A stretch of 64,000 nt of DNA from Syntrophotaleaceae bacterium (GTDB taxonomy: Bacteria > Desulfobacterota > Desulfuromonadia > Desulfuromonadales > Syntrophotaleaceae): contig JAWKQB010000001.1 in NCBI GenBank assembly GCA_041390365.1, forward strand, positions 744,001-808,000. Direction: 5' to 3'. Positions 1 to 8,714 of the stretch are shown in pieces. The notes beneath the pieces were generated by a model. The model did no database searches. It saw only the letters and a program-made list of their open reading frames with translations, and was not told the origin of the DNA. The position numbers were made by a program, and so were the translations under genes. Each line of letters starts with the position of its first letter. Positions within the stretch are counted from its first letter, which is position 1.

Positions 1-777
1 GGGACCTATCACCACTCCATCATTGTCGGAAATCTGGCCGAGGCCGCCGCCGAAACCATCGGTGCCAATCCTCTGCTGGCGCGGGTTGCGGCCTACTACC
101 ACGATATCGGCAAAATTCGCAAGCCCCTCTATTTCGTTGAAAATATCGGCTGCCAGGAAAACCGGCACGACAAGCTGACTCCCTCCATGAGCGCCCTGAT
201 TCTTATGGCCCATGTCAAGGACGGCGCCGATATGGCTCGTGAAAACAAACTCGGTCAACTGCTGGTGGATATCATCCGGCAGCACCACGGCACCGCTCTG
301 ATAAAATACTTCTTCGACAAGGCCAAGCAAAGCTCTGATCCCGGGGTCCATCAGGTTAATGAGCGGGATTACCGCTACCCCGGGCCCAAACCCCAGAACC
401 GGGAGGCGGCGCTGATCATGCTGGCCGATGCCGTTGAGGCGGCCAGCAGAACGCTGACCGATCCCACTCCGGCCCGGATCCAGGGGATGGTGCAGAAGAT
501 CATCAACAATATTTTCATCGACGGCCAGCTCGACGAATGCGAACTGACCCTCAAGGATCTCCACAATATCGCTAAGAGTTTCAATCGAATTCTGTCCGGC
601 ATTTTCCATCACCGCATCGATTACCCTGAGCCGGTGCACAAGGAGCGGGAAAAGGAACCGGGAAAAAGGAAGAACGGTGAAGATTCACATCGAGAATCGG
701 CAGACGAGTCAAAAGATAAAGACGGCACCTCTGGAAAAAGCAGCACGGAAGATCTTAAACGCCTTGGCATGTCCTAA
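1..777 (+). CDS. PgpH/YqfF-type 7TM-HD phosphohydrolase, C-terminal part
   Basis: This is the last 258 codons of a gene that begins before the window; the frame is open from base 1. The segment is an HD phosphohydrolase domain. It has the metal-binding pattern of a paired His (YHHS, residues 4-7), an HD pair in YYHDIGK, the RHDKLTPSM segment, and IRQHHGT. This arrangement is that of the cytoplasmic HD domain of PgpH/YqfF membrane proteins, which hydrolyse cyclic di-AMP in Gram-positives. The N-terminal membrane and 7TMR-HDED parts would lie upstream. The last ~45 residues are charged and low-complexity. The 3' end overlaps ybeY by 101 bases, and this neighbourhood (pgpH, ybeY, dgkA) is conserved. 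The substrate in this organism is inferred from family only. Confidence 0.9.
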   Translation, partial: GTYHHSIIVGNLAEAAAETIGANPLLARVAAYYHDIGKIRKPLYFVENIGCQENRHDKLTPSMSALILMAHVKDGADMARENKLGQLLVDIIRQHHGTALIKYFFDKAKQSSDPGVHQVNERDYRYPGPKPQNREAALIMLADAVEAASRTLTDPTPARIQGMVQKIINNIFIDGQLDECELTLKDLHNIAKSFNRILSGIFHHRIDYPEPVHKEREKEPGKRKNGEDSHRESADESKDKDGTSGKSSTEDLKRLGMS

Positions 778-1141
778 GGACAGCGAACTGTCCATCGTCA
801 TTGTCAGCGATGACCAGATCCGGGAGATCAATCGGGATTACCTGCAGCGGGACAAAGCCACCAATGTCATCTCCTTTGCCATGCAGGAAGGGGAGGGAGC
901 CGGACTGCAACCCGCTCTGCTGGGAGACGTCGTCATCAGTGCCGACACCGCTGCCAGGGATGCTGAAGAGGCCGGGCTGCCCTTCGAGAGCGAACTGTAT
1001 TTTCTTCTGCTGCACGGCATCCTGCACCTGGTCGGTTACGATCACGAGCGGGGCACTGAGGAGGAAGCCCGCCGGATGGAAGCCAAAGAGGAAGAGATAT
1101 TTGCTATGATTGAGGACGAAATTCTTTCCTGCCCCCGGTAG
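677..1141 (+). CDS. ybeY: Endoribonuclease YbeY, rRNA maturation/quality control
   Basis: The 154-residue product matches YbeY, a single-strand-specific metalloendoribonuclease acting in 16S rRNA 3' maturation and 70S ribosome quality control. The zinc-binding signature is HGILHLVGYDHE, with His113, His117 and His123. The upstream segment NVISFAM and the later GDVVISADTA are typical of the family. The start is GTG at 677, chosen because MKIHIENRQ is the usual N-terminus; it lies 101 bases inside the end of the pgpH gene. This is a longer overlap than elsewhere in the window and suggests coupled translation. The genes downstream (dgkA-type, corC/ybeX, lnt) parallel the enterobacterial ybeZ-ybeY-ybeX-lnt cluster. 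Confidence 0.95.
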   Translation: MKIHIENRQTSQKIKTAPLEKAARKILNALACPKDSELSIVIVSDDQIREINRDYLQRDKATNVISFAMQEGEGAGLQPALLGDVVISADTAARDAEEAGLPFESELYFLLLHGILHLVGYDHERGTEEEARRMEAKEEEIFAMIEDEILSCPR

Positions 1142-1147
1142 CCAGTC

Positions 1148-1852
1148 ATGCTGATGAAACCTAAAGGAGTCGTGGCCAGTTTCTACTGTGCCATTGAGGG
1201 AGTTCTCTGGTCGGTACGGACCCAGCGGCACATGCTCTACCATATGCTGGCAGCCCTGACCCTGCTGCTGGCGGCTCTGTCTTTTCACATCTCGACCCTG
1301 GAATTCATTCTGCTGGTTCTTGCGGCGATGCTGGTGCTGATTTCGGAGCTGCTGAACACGGCTCTGGAAGCTGTCGTCGACCTGGTCTCTCCCGAGTACC
1401 ACCCCCTGGCCCGCAGGGCCAAGGATGTGGCTGCAGGCGGCGTGCTGGTCGCCTGCATCGGAGCGGCGATCATGGGTTACATGGTCCTGGCGCCCTATCT
1501 CTTCCCGGTGGAAAAAATCCCCTTTCCGTCGCTCAAAAGGCCGCCGGGAGAACTGGCCGTCGCCTCCATCCTGACCGTGACGATTCTGGTGGTGCTGATT
1601 AAAGCCCGTATCGGCCGGGGCCGACCGCTGCATGGCGGCATGCCGAGCGGCCATGCGGCTTTTGCTTTTTCGATAGCGACGTCCGTGGTCCTGTCCGAAG
1701 TCGGCCCGATCCTTGCTCTGCTGACCTTGACGTTGGCAGCCCTGTTGGGGCAGAGCCGGGTTTTTCTGAAAATTCACACCAGTACGGAAGTGCTGGCGGG
1801 CGCTCTACTGGGGATCGCGGTCACGGCCCTGCTTTATTTCCTTTTTGGTTGA
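1148..1852 (+). CDS. Diacylglycerol/undecaprenol kinase fused to a PAP2 phosphatase domain
   Basis: The product has 234 residues and two recognisable halves. Residues 1-118 are a DgkA-type integral membrane kinase with three hydrophobic helices. Its signature is ELLNTALEAVVD (Glu67, Asn70, Glu74, Asp78), followed by RRAKDVAAG. Residues 135-234 form a PAP2 (type 2 phosphatidic acid phosphatase) domain: KARIGRGRP (152-160, the K-x6-RP motif), PSGH (166-169), and SRVFLKIH with His210. The position after this His that is usually Asp appears to be Glu214. One protein therefore carries a lipid kinase and a lipid phosphatase, probably for undecaprenol/undecaprenyl phosphate or diacylglycerol turnover in the inner membrane. 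ATG 1154 is an alternative start. The DgkA call is secure; the lipid substrate is inference. Confidence 0.88.
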   Translation: MLMKPKGVVASFYCAIEGVLWSVRTQRHMLYHMLAALTLLLAALSFHISTLEFILLVLAAMLVLISELLNTALEAVVDLVSPEYHPLARRAKDVAAGGVLVACIGAAIMGYMVLAPYLFPVEKIPFPSLKRPPGELAVASILTVTILVVLIKARIGRGRPLHGGMPSGHAAFAFSIATSVVLSEVGPILALLTLTLAALLGQSRVFLKIHTSTEVLAGALLGIAVTALLYFLFG

Positions 1853-1906
1853 AATCAGAGGGTAAAGATAAAACGCTCGATCCAAAATTAAACAAGGAGA
1901 ACCTTT

Positions 1907-2770
1907 TTGGACGCAGACAGTCCCAGCGATAAAAACATTTTCAAATCAAGCTTTTTTCGGCGTCTTCTATTCGGCAAACTTCGTGTGACCAGCGAGAAGG
2001 AATTGCAGGAGGTGATCAATGCCTCCGAAGAGGAAGGGATCATCAACGAAGAAGAAGGAGAGATGCTGCACTCCATCTTCGAGTTTGGTGACACGATCGT
2101 CAGGGAAATCATGGTGCCCCGTACCGATATGATCTCCTGCAGTACTCAGGCGACGGTGACCGATCTGCTGAAGGCGATCATCACCTCCGGGCATTCCCGG
2201 ATTCCTATCTACGAAGGGAGCAACGACCGCATCGTCGGTCTCGTTTACGCCAAGGACCTTTTGAAATACTGGGGCTGCAGCGATGACGAGCTGAAGGTCA
2301 GCCAGGTGATGCGAGCTCCGTTTTTCGTTCCTGAAACCAAAAAAATCGAGGAACTGCTCAAAGAGTTCCGCACCCGCCGCATGCACATGGCCATCGCCAT
2401 CGACGAATATGGAGGCACCAGTGGACTGGTGACCTTCGAGGACCTGCTGGAGGAGATCGTCGGGGACATTCAGGACGAGTACGACCTGGAGGAAGACTGG
2501 CTCAGTGAGGAAGAGGACGGTTCAGTGCTGGTCGATTGCCGTCTGAACATCGACGAATTCGCCGAATATTTCGATGTCCGGATTCCCCGGGACAAGTTCG
2601 ATACGGTCGGCGGCTGGCTCTTCGACCTGCTGGGGCATGTCCCACTGCAGGGAGAGGAGACCGTCTACGGCAACCTGAGCATTCAGGTGACGGAGGCCGA
2701 TGAGCGAAAAATCCGCCTGGTTCGGGTTCGCCGACTTGAACCTGTGAAACAGGTGGAGGAAAACGGCTGA
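1907..2770 (+). CDS. CorC/YbeX-like CBS-domain protein
   Basis: This 287-residue soluble protein has the CorC/YbeX arrangement. A short N-terminal region is followed by a CBS pair at about residues 60-185 (it begins VREIMVPRTDM and includes IAIDEYGGTSGLVT). A CorC_HlyC transporter-associated domain follows at about 195-280. It lacks the N-terminal DUF21 membrane domain found in the longer haemolysin-C-like proteins. Family members are linked to magnesium/cobalt efflux and, for YbeX, ribosome metabolism. The start is TTG at 1907, supported by AAGGAGA upstream at a good distance; no ATG lies near. The stop codon overlaps the lnt start by one base, so the two are translationally coupled. The exact role is uncertain. 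Confidence 0.9.
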   Translation: MDADSPSDKNIFKSSFFRRLLFGKLRVTSEKELQEVINASEEEGIINEEEGEMLHSIFEFGDTIVREIMVPRTDMISCSTQATVTDLLKAIITSGHSRIPIYEGSNDRIVGLVYAKDLLKYWGCSDDELKVSQVMRAPFFVPETKKIEELLKEFRTRRMHMAIAIDEYGGTSGLVTFEDLLEEIVGDIQDEYDLEEDWLSEEEDGSVLVDCRLNIDEFAEYFDVRIPRDKFDTVGGWLFDLLGHVPLQGEETVYGNLSIQVTEADERKIRLVRVRRLEPVKQVEENG

Positions 2771-4308
2771 TGCAGTTGAAACGCTTTCTTCCGGATCCGG
2801 TTTCAAGCCTGGCCCTCGGCTCGGGGCTGCTGCTGGCTCTGTCCTTCCCTCGCCCGGATGTGGCGTCGCTTGCCTGGTTCGCACTGGTGCCGCTGTTCAT
2901 GGTGATGAACGAGCGGCCCTTCCATACCGGCTTTCTTGCAGGGACCGGGTTTTTTGGGCTGGTGCTTTACTGGCTCAATATCGTCATGACCACCTACGGC
3001 CGGCTTCATCCCGTCCTCTCGGTGGTGGTCTATCTGCTGCTGGTTGCCTACCTTTCCCTTTTTTTCGGCGCCGCCACCTGGGCGGCCTGTTACTGCCGGG
3101 AAAAATTGGGGTTTTCCACCATCATTACCCTGCCTGTTTTCTGGGTGGCACTGGAGTTTGTGCGCTCCTTTCTTCTGACCGGGTTCCCCTGGGCCACCCT
3201 CGGATACTCCCAGCAGTCGCACCTGGCCCTGATTCAGAGCGCTGACCTGGTCGGTCCCTACGGATTGAGCTTTCTGCTGATCCTCTCCAATGCGAGTCTT
3301 GCCCGGGCCGGGTGTGAAATCCTGCAAAAGCGTTTTTCCAATCTGCCCTGGACGGCTCTGCTGGTCACGGCCTCGATGTTTGCCGCCAATCTTGAATACG
3401 GGTTCTTCCGGCTGGACCATCAAGTTGATGAAAGAAGCAAATCGGCGGAGACCCTGCTCGTTCAGGGATCCATCGATCAGTCTGTTAAATGGAACCCGGC
3501 CTATCAGGCCCGGACCATCGCTATCTATCGCGACCTCTCCATGCCGGAATCGGAGAGCCCTGCAACGGATCTCATTATCTGGCCGGAGAGCGCGGTTCCT
3601 TTCTTCTTCCAGGAGGGGGGTGCACTGGCCGAAGCCGTTCTCCAGGTCCCGGTACAGACCGGTGCCTATCTCCTTATGGGCAGCCCTGCCTACGAGGCGG
3701 GCAGCGAGGGGGAGCAATATCTGAACAGCGCCTTCCTGCTGTCTCCCGAGGGCAGGATTCTCGGTCGCAGCGACAAGGTCCATCTGGTTCCTTTCGGGGA
3801 GTATGTTCCACTCGGCCGTTTGCTGCCTTTCGTGGACAAACTGGTGGTCGGGATCGGCGATTTTTCTCCTGGCAAGGTCAGTCCCTTGCAGATGAACGGA
3901 GGCCGCATCGGGGTTCTGGTCTGTTTCGAAAGCATTTTTCCCGAATTGGCCCGCGATTATGTACGGCAGGGCAGCGACCTGCTCGTCAATATCACCAACG
4001 ATGCCTGGTTCGGCCGATCCTCTGCGCCTTACCAGCATCTGGCCATGAGCCGCTTCAGGGCCGTGGAAAACCGGGTCTGGGTGGCCCGTGCGGCCAATAC
4101 CGGCATTTCCGCCTTCATCTCGCCCTCCGGCGAAATCGTCGCCAAGTCCCCCCTGTTCGAACGCCTGGCCCTGAAAGGGCAGGTGGGCCTCGGCGCCCAG
4201 CCGACCATCTATACCCGTTTCGGCGATATCCTGCCGATCCTGTGCCTGATTCTTTCCGCCGGGTGGCTGGTGTACGCCCGCCTGTTCTCAGGCAAGCGGA
4301 AGTTGTAA
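2770..4308 (+). CDS. lnt: Apolipoprotein N-acyltransferase Lnt
   Basis: The product (512 residues) catalyses the last step of lipoprotein maturation: transfer of an acyl chain from phospholipid to the amino group of the lipidated N-terminal cysteine, at the periplasmic face of the inner membrane. The first ~210 residues hold the transmembrane helices. The nitrilase-like catalytic domain follows, with Glu273 in WPESAVP, Lys336 in DKVHLVPFGEY and Cys385 in VCFES as the predicted triad. A C-terminal helix (about 485-505) anchors the end. The length is normal for the family. The gene overlaps the upstream CBS gene by one base. The Lol exporter and BamA genes further along belong to the same outer-membrane lipoprotein theme. 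Confidence 0.96.
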   Translation: MQLKRFLPDPVSSLALGSGLLLALSFPRPDVASLAWFALVPLFMVMNERPFHTGFLAGTGFFGLVLYWLNIVMTTYGRLHPVLSVVVYLLLVAYLSLFFGAATWAACYCREKLGFSTIITLPVFWVALEFVRSFLLTGFPWATLGYSQQSHLALIQSADLVGPYGLSFLLILSNASLARAGCEILQKRFSNLPWTALLVTASMFAANLEYGFFRLDHQVDERSKSAETLLVQGSIDQSVKWNPAYQARTIAIYRDLSMPESESPATDLIIWPESAVPFFFQEGGALAEAVLQVPVQTGAYLLMGSPAYEAGSEGEQYLNSAFLLSPEGRILGRSDKVHLVPFGEYVPLGRLLPFVDKLVVGIGDFSPGKVSPLQMNGGRIGVLVCFESIFPELARDYVRQGSDLLVNITNDAWFGRSSAPYQHLAMSRFRAVENRVWVARAANTGISAFISPSGEIVAKSPLFERLALKGQVGLGAQPTIYTRFGDILPILCLILSAGWLVYARLFSGKRKL

Positions 4309-4446
4309 AGTCACTCCCTGCGGTCATCGTTTTGCGGGATGACTCGGCTATATTATTGACAATCTTCCGTTTGACGCCAAAATTTAATCAAGCTGTTGCT
4401 TCTGCTCTTCTGCCGTGATGACTCTTTTCAGATGAATCGAGGTGTT

Positions 4447-5559
4447 ATGGAAAACCTGTTTTCTCTGGCTGACGAATGGGGACCCGCGAAAATCATCCAT
4501 GTCTACGAACCGGTTATCGGTCTTAAAGGCATTCTGGTGGTTGACAATGTGGCCGTCGGGCCGGCCATCGGAGGATTGCGCATCGCTCCGGATGTCAGCG
4601 TCGAGGAGTGTTTTCGGCTGGCGCGAGCCATGAGTCTGAAAAATGTCGCCGCCGGGCTGCCCCACGGCGGAGGCAAGTCGGTTCTGTTCGGCGACCCCAA
4701 AATGCCCCTGGAGCGAAAAGAGCAGCTGGTACGAGCCATGGCCTGCGCCCTGCGCGATTGCCGCGATTATATTTTCGGGCCGGACATGGGCACCAATGAG
4801 ACCTGCATGGCCTGGATCCGCGACGAGATCGGGCGGGCCGTCGGACTGCCGGAGGAGTTGGGCGGAATCCCCCTCGACAAGTTCGGCGCCACCGCCTGGG
4901 GACTGGTTCATTCCATCGAAACGGCCCAGGAATACTGCGATTTCCAGTTAAAGGGTGCGCGGGTGGTCGTGCAGGGATTCGGTGCCGTAGGCCAGCATGC
5001 GGCCCGCTTTCTTGCCGAACGGGGGGCCCTGCTGGTAGCGGCCGCCGATTCCCAGGGGGCGGTTTACCATCCGGACGGTCTCGATGTTCCGGTTCTGCTG
5101 GCCTTGAAGGAGAAGGGGGGCAGTGTCCTCGATTATGAACAGGGAGAGAAGCTCGACCGGGATGCGGTGATCGATATCGAATGCGACATCTGGATCCCAG
5201 CCGCCCGGCCGGATGTCATAGACAAGGGGAACGTCCATCGTCTGAAAACCCGCCTTGTCGCCCAGGGGGCCAACATTCCCCTGACCCTTGAAGCCGAGGA
5301 GTCTCTGCACCAGCGGGGGGTGATCTGTCTGCCCGATTTCATCGCCAACGCCGGCGGGGTCATCTGCGCCGCCATGGAGTATCATGGCGCAGGCAAAATT
5401 TTTGCCTTCCAGATGATCGAGGAACGGATCCGGGCCAACACCCGGGAGATGCTGGAGCGGGCCGAAAAGAAAAAGCTCCCGCCCCGGCGGGTGGCTGAGG
5501 AGTTGGCCTTCGAACGTTTGAAAAAAGCCATGGAGACCAGACGCTGGACCTTGTTCTGA
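4447..5559 (+). CDS. Glu/Leu/Phe/Val dehydrogenase family enzyme
   Basis: The 370-residue product belongs to the amino acid dehydrogenase superfamily, which oxidatively deaminates an amino acid to a 2-oxo acid with NAD(P). The N-terminal domain has GGLRIAPDV and the catalytic-lysine region KNVAAGLPHGGGKS, then GPDMGTNE. The Rossmann domain has VVQGFGAVGQ, and the conserved IANAGG follows near the C-terminus. Start ATG 4447 is chosen because GAGG lies 5 bases upstream; ATGs further upstream lack such a site. At about 370 residues it is shorter than typical glutamate dehydrogenases and closer to leucine/phenylalanine dehydrogenases, so the substrate cannot be fixed from sequence. It stands alone with non-coding DNA on both sides. 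Confidence 0.88.
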   Translation: MENLFSLADEWGPAKIIHVYEPVIGLKGILVVDNVAVGPAIGGLRIAPDVSVEECFRLARAMSLKNVAAGLPHGGGKSVLFGDPKMPLERKEQLVRAMACALRDCRDYIFGPDMGTNETCMAWIRDEIGRAVGLPEELGGIPLDKFGATAWGLVHSIETAQEYCDFQLKGARVVVQGFGAVGQHAARFLAERGALLVAAADSQGAVYHPDGLDVPVLLALKEKGGSVLDYEQGEKLDRDAVIDIECDIWIPAARPDVIDKGNVHRLKTRLVAQGANIPLTLEAEESLHQRGVICLPDFIANAGGVICAAMEYHGAGKIFAFQMIEERIRANTREMLERAEKKKLPPRRVAEELAFERLKKAMETRRWTLF

Positions 5560-6058
5560 TTGTTTGAGTTTAATTCTGTTCCAGGTGGGGTATGACCCAG
5601 TAGTGGGGCGTTGTGAAGCGAGGCATGCCACAGAAATTCAGGGTAAGACCTCGGCTGATGGAGTCGGATCAAACGAAACCTCTTGTTTCATGCCAAAGTC
5701 TTGATCGCCCTGCGAGCAAGACCTCTGAACGCCCCCTCTTCCTTCCTTTTTCGATTCAGGCATTTCCATTTTCCTCTTGGCAAATTCCCATCTCGCTTTC
5801 CAGCAGAAGCCGTAGATAAACAGCCTTTAAAAGGGTTGTTTACAAAGGCACCCTTTTTGCAAAATTAAAGTCGGCTTGCTCTTGGCTTGCTCCTTTCGCA
5901 AGATTATTTCGACCGGATTTTGGTAAAAAGATTTATTGAACTTCTGGGAAAAAATCATCAAGTAAGAATGTTGTAGAAAGAATTCGGCACCGCCATTGTT
6001 ATGCGAATTAAGCGCCGATTTGTCGAGAATCGTCGCATGGATAGGGGAGGGGGACGTT
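5560..6058 (+). other. Intergenic leader before the TonB receptor, with interleaved inverted repeats
   Basis: About 500 bases without a convincing gene. Two inverted repeats interleave here. GCCTTT (5823-5828) matches AAAGGC (5844-5849), and AAAAGGGT (5829-5836) matches ACCCTTTT (5850-5857). The second pair looks like a weak terminator stem running into Ts. The two stems cannot easily form together, so they could be alternatives. A nine-base direct repeat GGCTTGCTC lies at about 5873-5897. No cobalamin or c-di-GMP riboswitch core was recognised. Confidence 0.35.
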
Positions 6059-8107
6059 TTGAGCTGGAAACCGGTTATTCCAGTCTTGCTGCTAGTGGGA
6101 TGGCTGATGTTGGCGCCGGCGTGCGGCTGGGCGATTTCCGATGCGGATCTTCTGAAACTGAGCCTCGAGGAATTGACCAGCCTGGAGGTGACTTCGAGCG
6201 GCAGGAAGCTGCAGAAAGTCAGCGAGGCGCCGATGGCGGTTTACGTCATCCATCAGGAGGACATCCGCCGTTCGGGTGCCACCAGCATTCCGGAAGCCCT
6301 GCGCCTGGTGCCGGGTGTCAGCGTGGCCCGCATCGACGGCAGCACCTGGGCGATCGCCATTCGCGGCTTCAACGGCCGTTTCCTCAACAAGCTGCAGGTG
6401 CTGATTGACGGCCGCAGCGTCTATTCGCCCCCTTTTTCGACAGTACATTGGGATATGCAGGACACCCTCCTCGATGACATTGAGCGCATCGAGGTGGTGC
6501 GCGGCCCGGGCGGCACCCTCTGGGGAGCCAACGCGGTCAACGGCGTGATCAACATCATCACCAAAAAGGCGGGGGATACCCAGGGAACCCTGGTCAAGGC
6601 CGGTTACGGAACCGAGGAAGAGGGCTTTGCCGCCGTGCGCTACGGCGGCACGGCCGGCGAGCGGGCCGATTACCGCGCCTTCGTCAAGTATTTCAATCGA
6701 GATTCGCTAAATCCGAACGAGTATGGCTACCTCGGTCAGGGGGAAGCCCATGACGATTGGAATGCCTTTAGAGGAGGTTTTCGGCTGGATGTCACTGGGG
6801 GCAGCCGGGACGATTTTACCCTGCAGGGGGAGGCTTACAGCGGTACCGAAGGCCAGCAGGACCAGCTTTGGCCCCTTGACCCGACCCTTGCATTCAACCA
6901 GCGGGTGGTGTCTGATACCCAATTCGCCGGCGGATTTCTGCTGGGCAGCTGGCAGCATCAATTGGCCGACGGAGGGGATTTGACCCTGAAAGGCTACTAC
7001 GATCGCAGCTATCGCGATGAGCAGGTATTGGGGAAGGCCGTATGGGACGTGTTCGATGTCGATTTTCAGCACCGCTTTTTCCTTGGCCAACGGCAGGAAA
7101 TGCTTTGGGGCCTGGGCTACCGCCTGACCCGGGATGACGTCGAAGACGGCGACCTGGTCACCTTCGAGGACGGCTCAGCCAGCGACCAGCTCTTCAGTCT
7201 GTTCCTGCAGGACGAAATCACCCTGATACCTCAACGGCTGCGGTTGCTTCTCGGTTCCAAATTCGAACACAACGACTATACCGGCTTCGAATACCAGCCC
7301 AATGCCCGCCTGGTCTGGACCCCGAACCAACACCATACCCTCTGGGCAGCTGTTTCCAGAGCAGTACGCACTCCATCGCGCCTCGAAGACAACGGTAATA
7401 TCTTCTATACCGCATTGCCGGCCGGTGCCTTTTTCCCCGGCCCTTTTCCAGTCAGAATCGACGTATATGGCAATAAAGATTTCGACTCGGAAAAAATACT
7501 CTCCTATGAATTGGGTTACCGCTTCCTGCCCCAACGCGGATTCAGTATCGACACAGCACTTTTCTACACCCGCTACAGGGATCATCGCTCGGCAGAGCCT
7601 CTTCCCCCGTCCTTCGAGACCGAGCCCATCGATCACATTCTGCTCGCATTCAATGAAGACAATAAGCTGGAGGCCGAGGCTTGGGGACTGGAGATAGCCG
7701 TGGATTGGCATGTATTCCACTGGTGGCGTCTGCAGGGCAATTACAGCCTGTTGAAGCTGAACCTGACCCAGGAAAAGGGAAGCGGCGATTTTTTCAGCCC
7801 CCTGCTCTATGAAGATTCCAGCCCCCAGCAGCAATGCTCGCTTCGCTCCTCCTTCGATCTCGGGCGCAACTGGGATCTTGACCTCTGGCTGCGCTATGTG
7901 GACTCGGTTTCGGTCTATTTTACGGATGTGAACGATTATTTTTCTCTTGATGTTCGCCTGGCGTGGCGGCCGGTTAAGGGGCTGGAACTGGCCCTGGTCG
8001 GACAGAACCTGATTGAGAACGAGCACACTGAGTTCCAGGTGGAGTTCGGGCGGGCGGCAACCGTCGTACCCCGGGGCATTTACGGCCAGGTAAAGTGGCA
8101 GTTTTGA
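6059..8107 (+). CDS. TonB-dependent outer-membrane receptor
   Basis: The 682-residue product has a signal peptide (residues 1-25, hydrophobic core then PACGWA). A short segment follows, rich in LSLEELTSLEVTS, that typifies a receptor class common in Geobacter-like bacteria. The plug domain runs from about residue 40 to 150 (includes PMAVYVIHQEDIRRSG, IAIRGFNGRF, VLIDGRSVY, RIEVVRGPGGTLWGANAVNG, IITKKAG). A ~530-residue beta-barrel then ends in aromatic Phe (QVKWQF), as outer-membrane proteins do. The start is TTG at 6059, with a purine-rich GGGAGGGGGAC just upstream and the signal peptide beginning directly after it. The ligand cannot be told. It lies 13 bases before a YfiR-like gene, which lies before a GGDEF-EAL gene, so it probably supplies the outer-membrane part of a signalling unit. 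Confidence 0.93.
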   Translation: MSWKPVIPVLLLVGWLMLAPACGWAISDADLLKLSLEELTSLEVTSSGRKLQKVSEAPMAVYVIHQEDIRRSGATSIPEALRLVPGVSVARIDGSTWAIAIRGFNGRFLNKLQVLIDGRSVYSPPFSTVHWDMQDTLLDDIERIEVVRGPGGTLWGANAVNGVINIITKKAGDTQGTLVKAGYGTEEEGFAAVRYGGTAGERADYRAFVKYFNRDSLNPNEYGYLGQGEAHDDWNAFRGGFRLDVTGGSRDDFTLQGEAYSGTEGQQDQLWPLDPTLAFNQRVVSDTQFAGGFLLGSWQHQLADGGDLTLKGYYDRSYRDEQVLGKAVWDVFDVDFQHRFFLGQRQEMLWGLGYRLTRDDVEDGDLVTFEDGSASDQLFSLFLQDEITLIPQRLRLLLGSKFEHNDYTGFEYQPNARLVWTPNQHHTLWAAVSRAVRTPSRLEDNGNIFYTALPAGAFFPGPFPVRIDVYGNKDFDSEKILSYELGYRFLPQRGFSIDTALFYTRYRDHRSAEPLPPSFETEPIDHILLAFNEDNKLEAEAWGLEIAVDWHVFHWWRLQGNYSLLKLNLTQEKGSGDFFSPLLYEDSSPQQQCSLRSSFDLGRNWDLDLWLRYVDSVSVYFTDVNDYFSLDVRLAWRPVKGLELALVGQNLIENEHTEFQVEFGRAATVVPRGIYGQVKWQF

Positions 8108-8120
8108 GTAGCAGAGACCG

Positions 8121-8714
8121 ATGAAAAAAATCAGTTTTCTACATAAAGGTTTTATTCTGCTCTGCCTGGCGCTGCTGCTGGCATTCGTTAACGTCGGCCG
8201 TGCAGGAGCCCGGGAACCGGCTTCGGAAGAGAGTGTCAAAGCGGCCATTCTCTTCAATCTGATCCGGTTCGTCGAATGGCCGGTTTCAGCGGGGGCGGAC
8301 TCGTCGTCACCGCGGATCGTGGCCACTTTCGGTCAGGACGCCCTGCAGCAGCGGATGGTAGCAATGGCCTCCTCGGCGGAACTGGTTTCGCGGGTCTCCG
8401 CTCTGGAAGTCGCAGACCTTGACCAGTTGAAGGATTGCAGGGACCGCATTCAGGTTCTTTATATCGCCCGTTCGGCTCATAAATTTATCCCGCAGATTCT
8501 CGACCTTCTCGAGGGCCGGCCGGTGTTGCTTGTCGGCGATCAGGAAGGGTTCGTGATGAGGGGCGGGATGATGAATTATGTGCGGGAGAATAATCGGATC
8601 CGTTTTGACATTAATTTGGACAAGGCCGAAAAGAGCCGGTTGAAGATGAGTGCCAAACTGTTCAATTTGGCCAGGGTGATTGTCAGTGATGGAGTTGCGA
8701 GGGAAAGGCGATGA
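8121..8714 (+). CDS. YfiR-like periplasmic protein (DUF4154)
   Basis: The 197-residue product begins with a signal peptide (about 1-30, ending GRAGA). It continues as a YfiR/DUF4154 domain: ESVKAAILFNLIRFVEWP, a central IQVLYIARSAHKFIPQI segment, then LLVGDQEGFVMRGGMMNY and NRIRFDINLDKAEKSRLKMSAKLFNLARV. In Pseudomonas, YfiR is a redox-sensitive periplasmic repressor of the diguanylate cyclase YfiN. Here the gene overlaps the following membrane GGDEF-EAL gene by four bases (ATGA), and that partner has a periplasmic sensor loop, so the same pairing is likely. The mature protein shows only one obvious cysteine (in KDCRD), so disulfide control as in Pseudomonas YfiR is not evident. Confidence 0.88.
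   Translation: MKKISFLHKGFILLCLALLLAFVNVGRAGAREPASEESVKAAILFNLIRFVEWPVSAGADSSSPRIVATFGQDALQQRMVAMASSAELVSRVSALEVADLDQLKDCRDRIQVLYIARSAHKFIPQILDLLEGRPVLLVGDQEGFVMRGGMMNYVRENNRIRFDINLDKAEKSRLKMSAKLFNLARVIVSDGVARERR

Noticed and set aside
755..1777. Long open frame of 340 codons on the minus strand
   Set aside because: It lies opposite ybeY and the dgkA-PAP2 gene, is Gln/His/Arg-rich without any family motif, and arises from the GC-rich third positions of the true genes.
2803..4038. Minus-strand frame of 411 codons opposite lnt
   Set aside because: The sense strand encodes a complete Lnt with its catalytic triad; the antisense product has no recognisable domain.
4356..4388. Promoter before the dehydrogenase gene from TTGACA at 4356
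   Set aside because: The -35 box is perfect, but the nearest -10-like TTTAAT lies 21 bases on, too far for a normal promoter.
5870..5900. Sigma-54 promoter reading of the GGCTTGCTC repeat
   Set aside because: GG-N10-GC spacing can be found, but the -12 element is TGGC rather than TTGC and no enhancer-binding gene is near.
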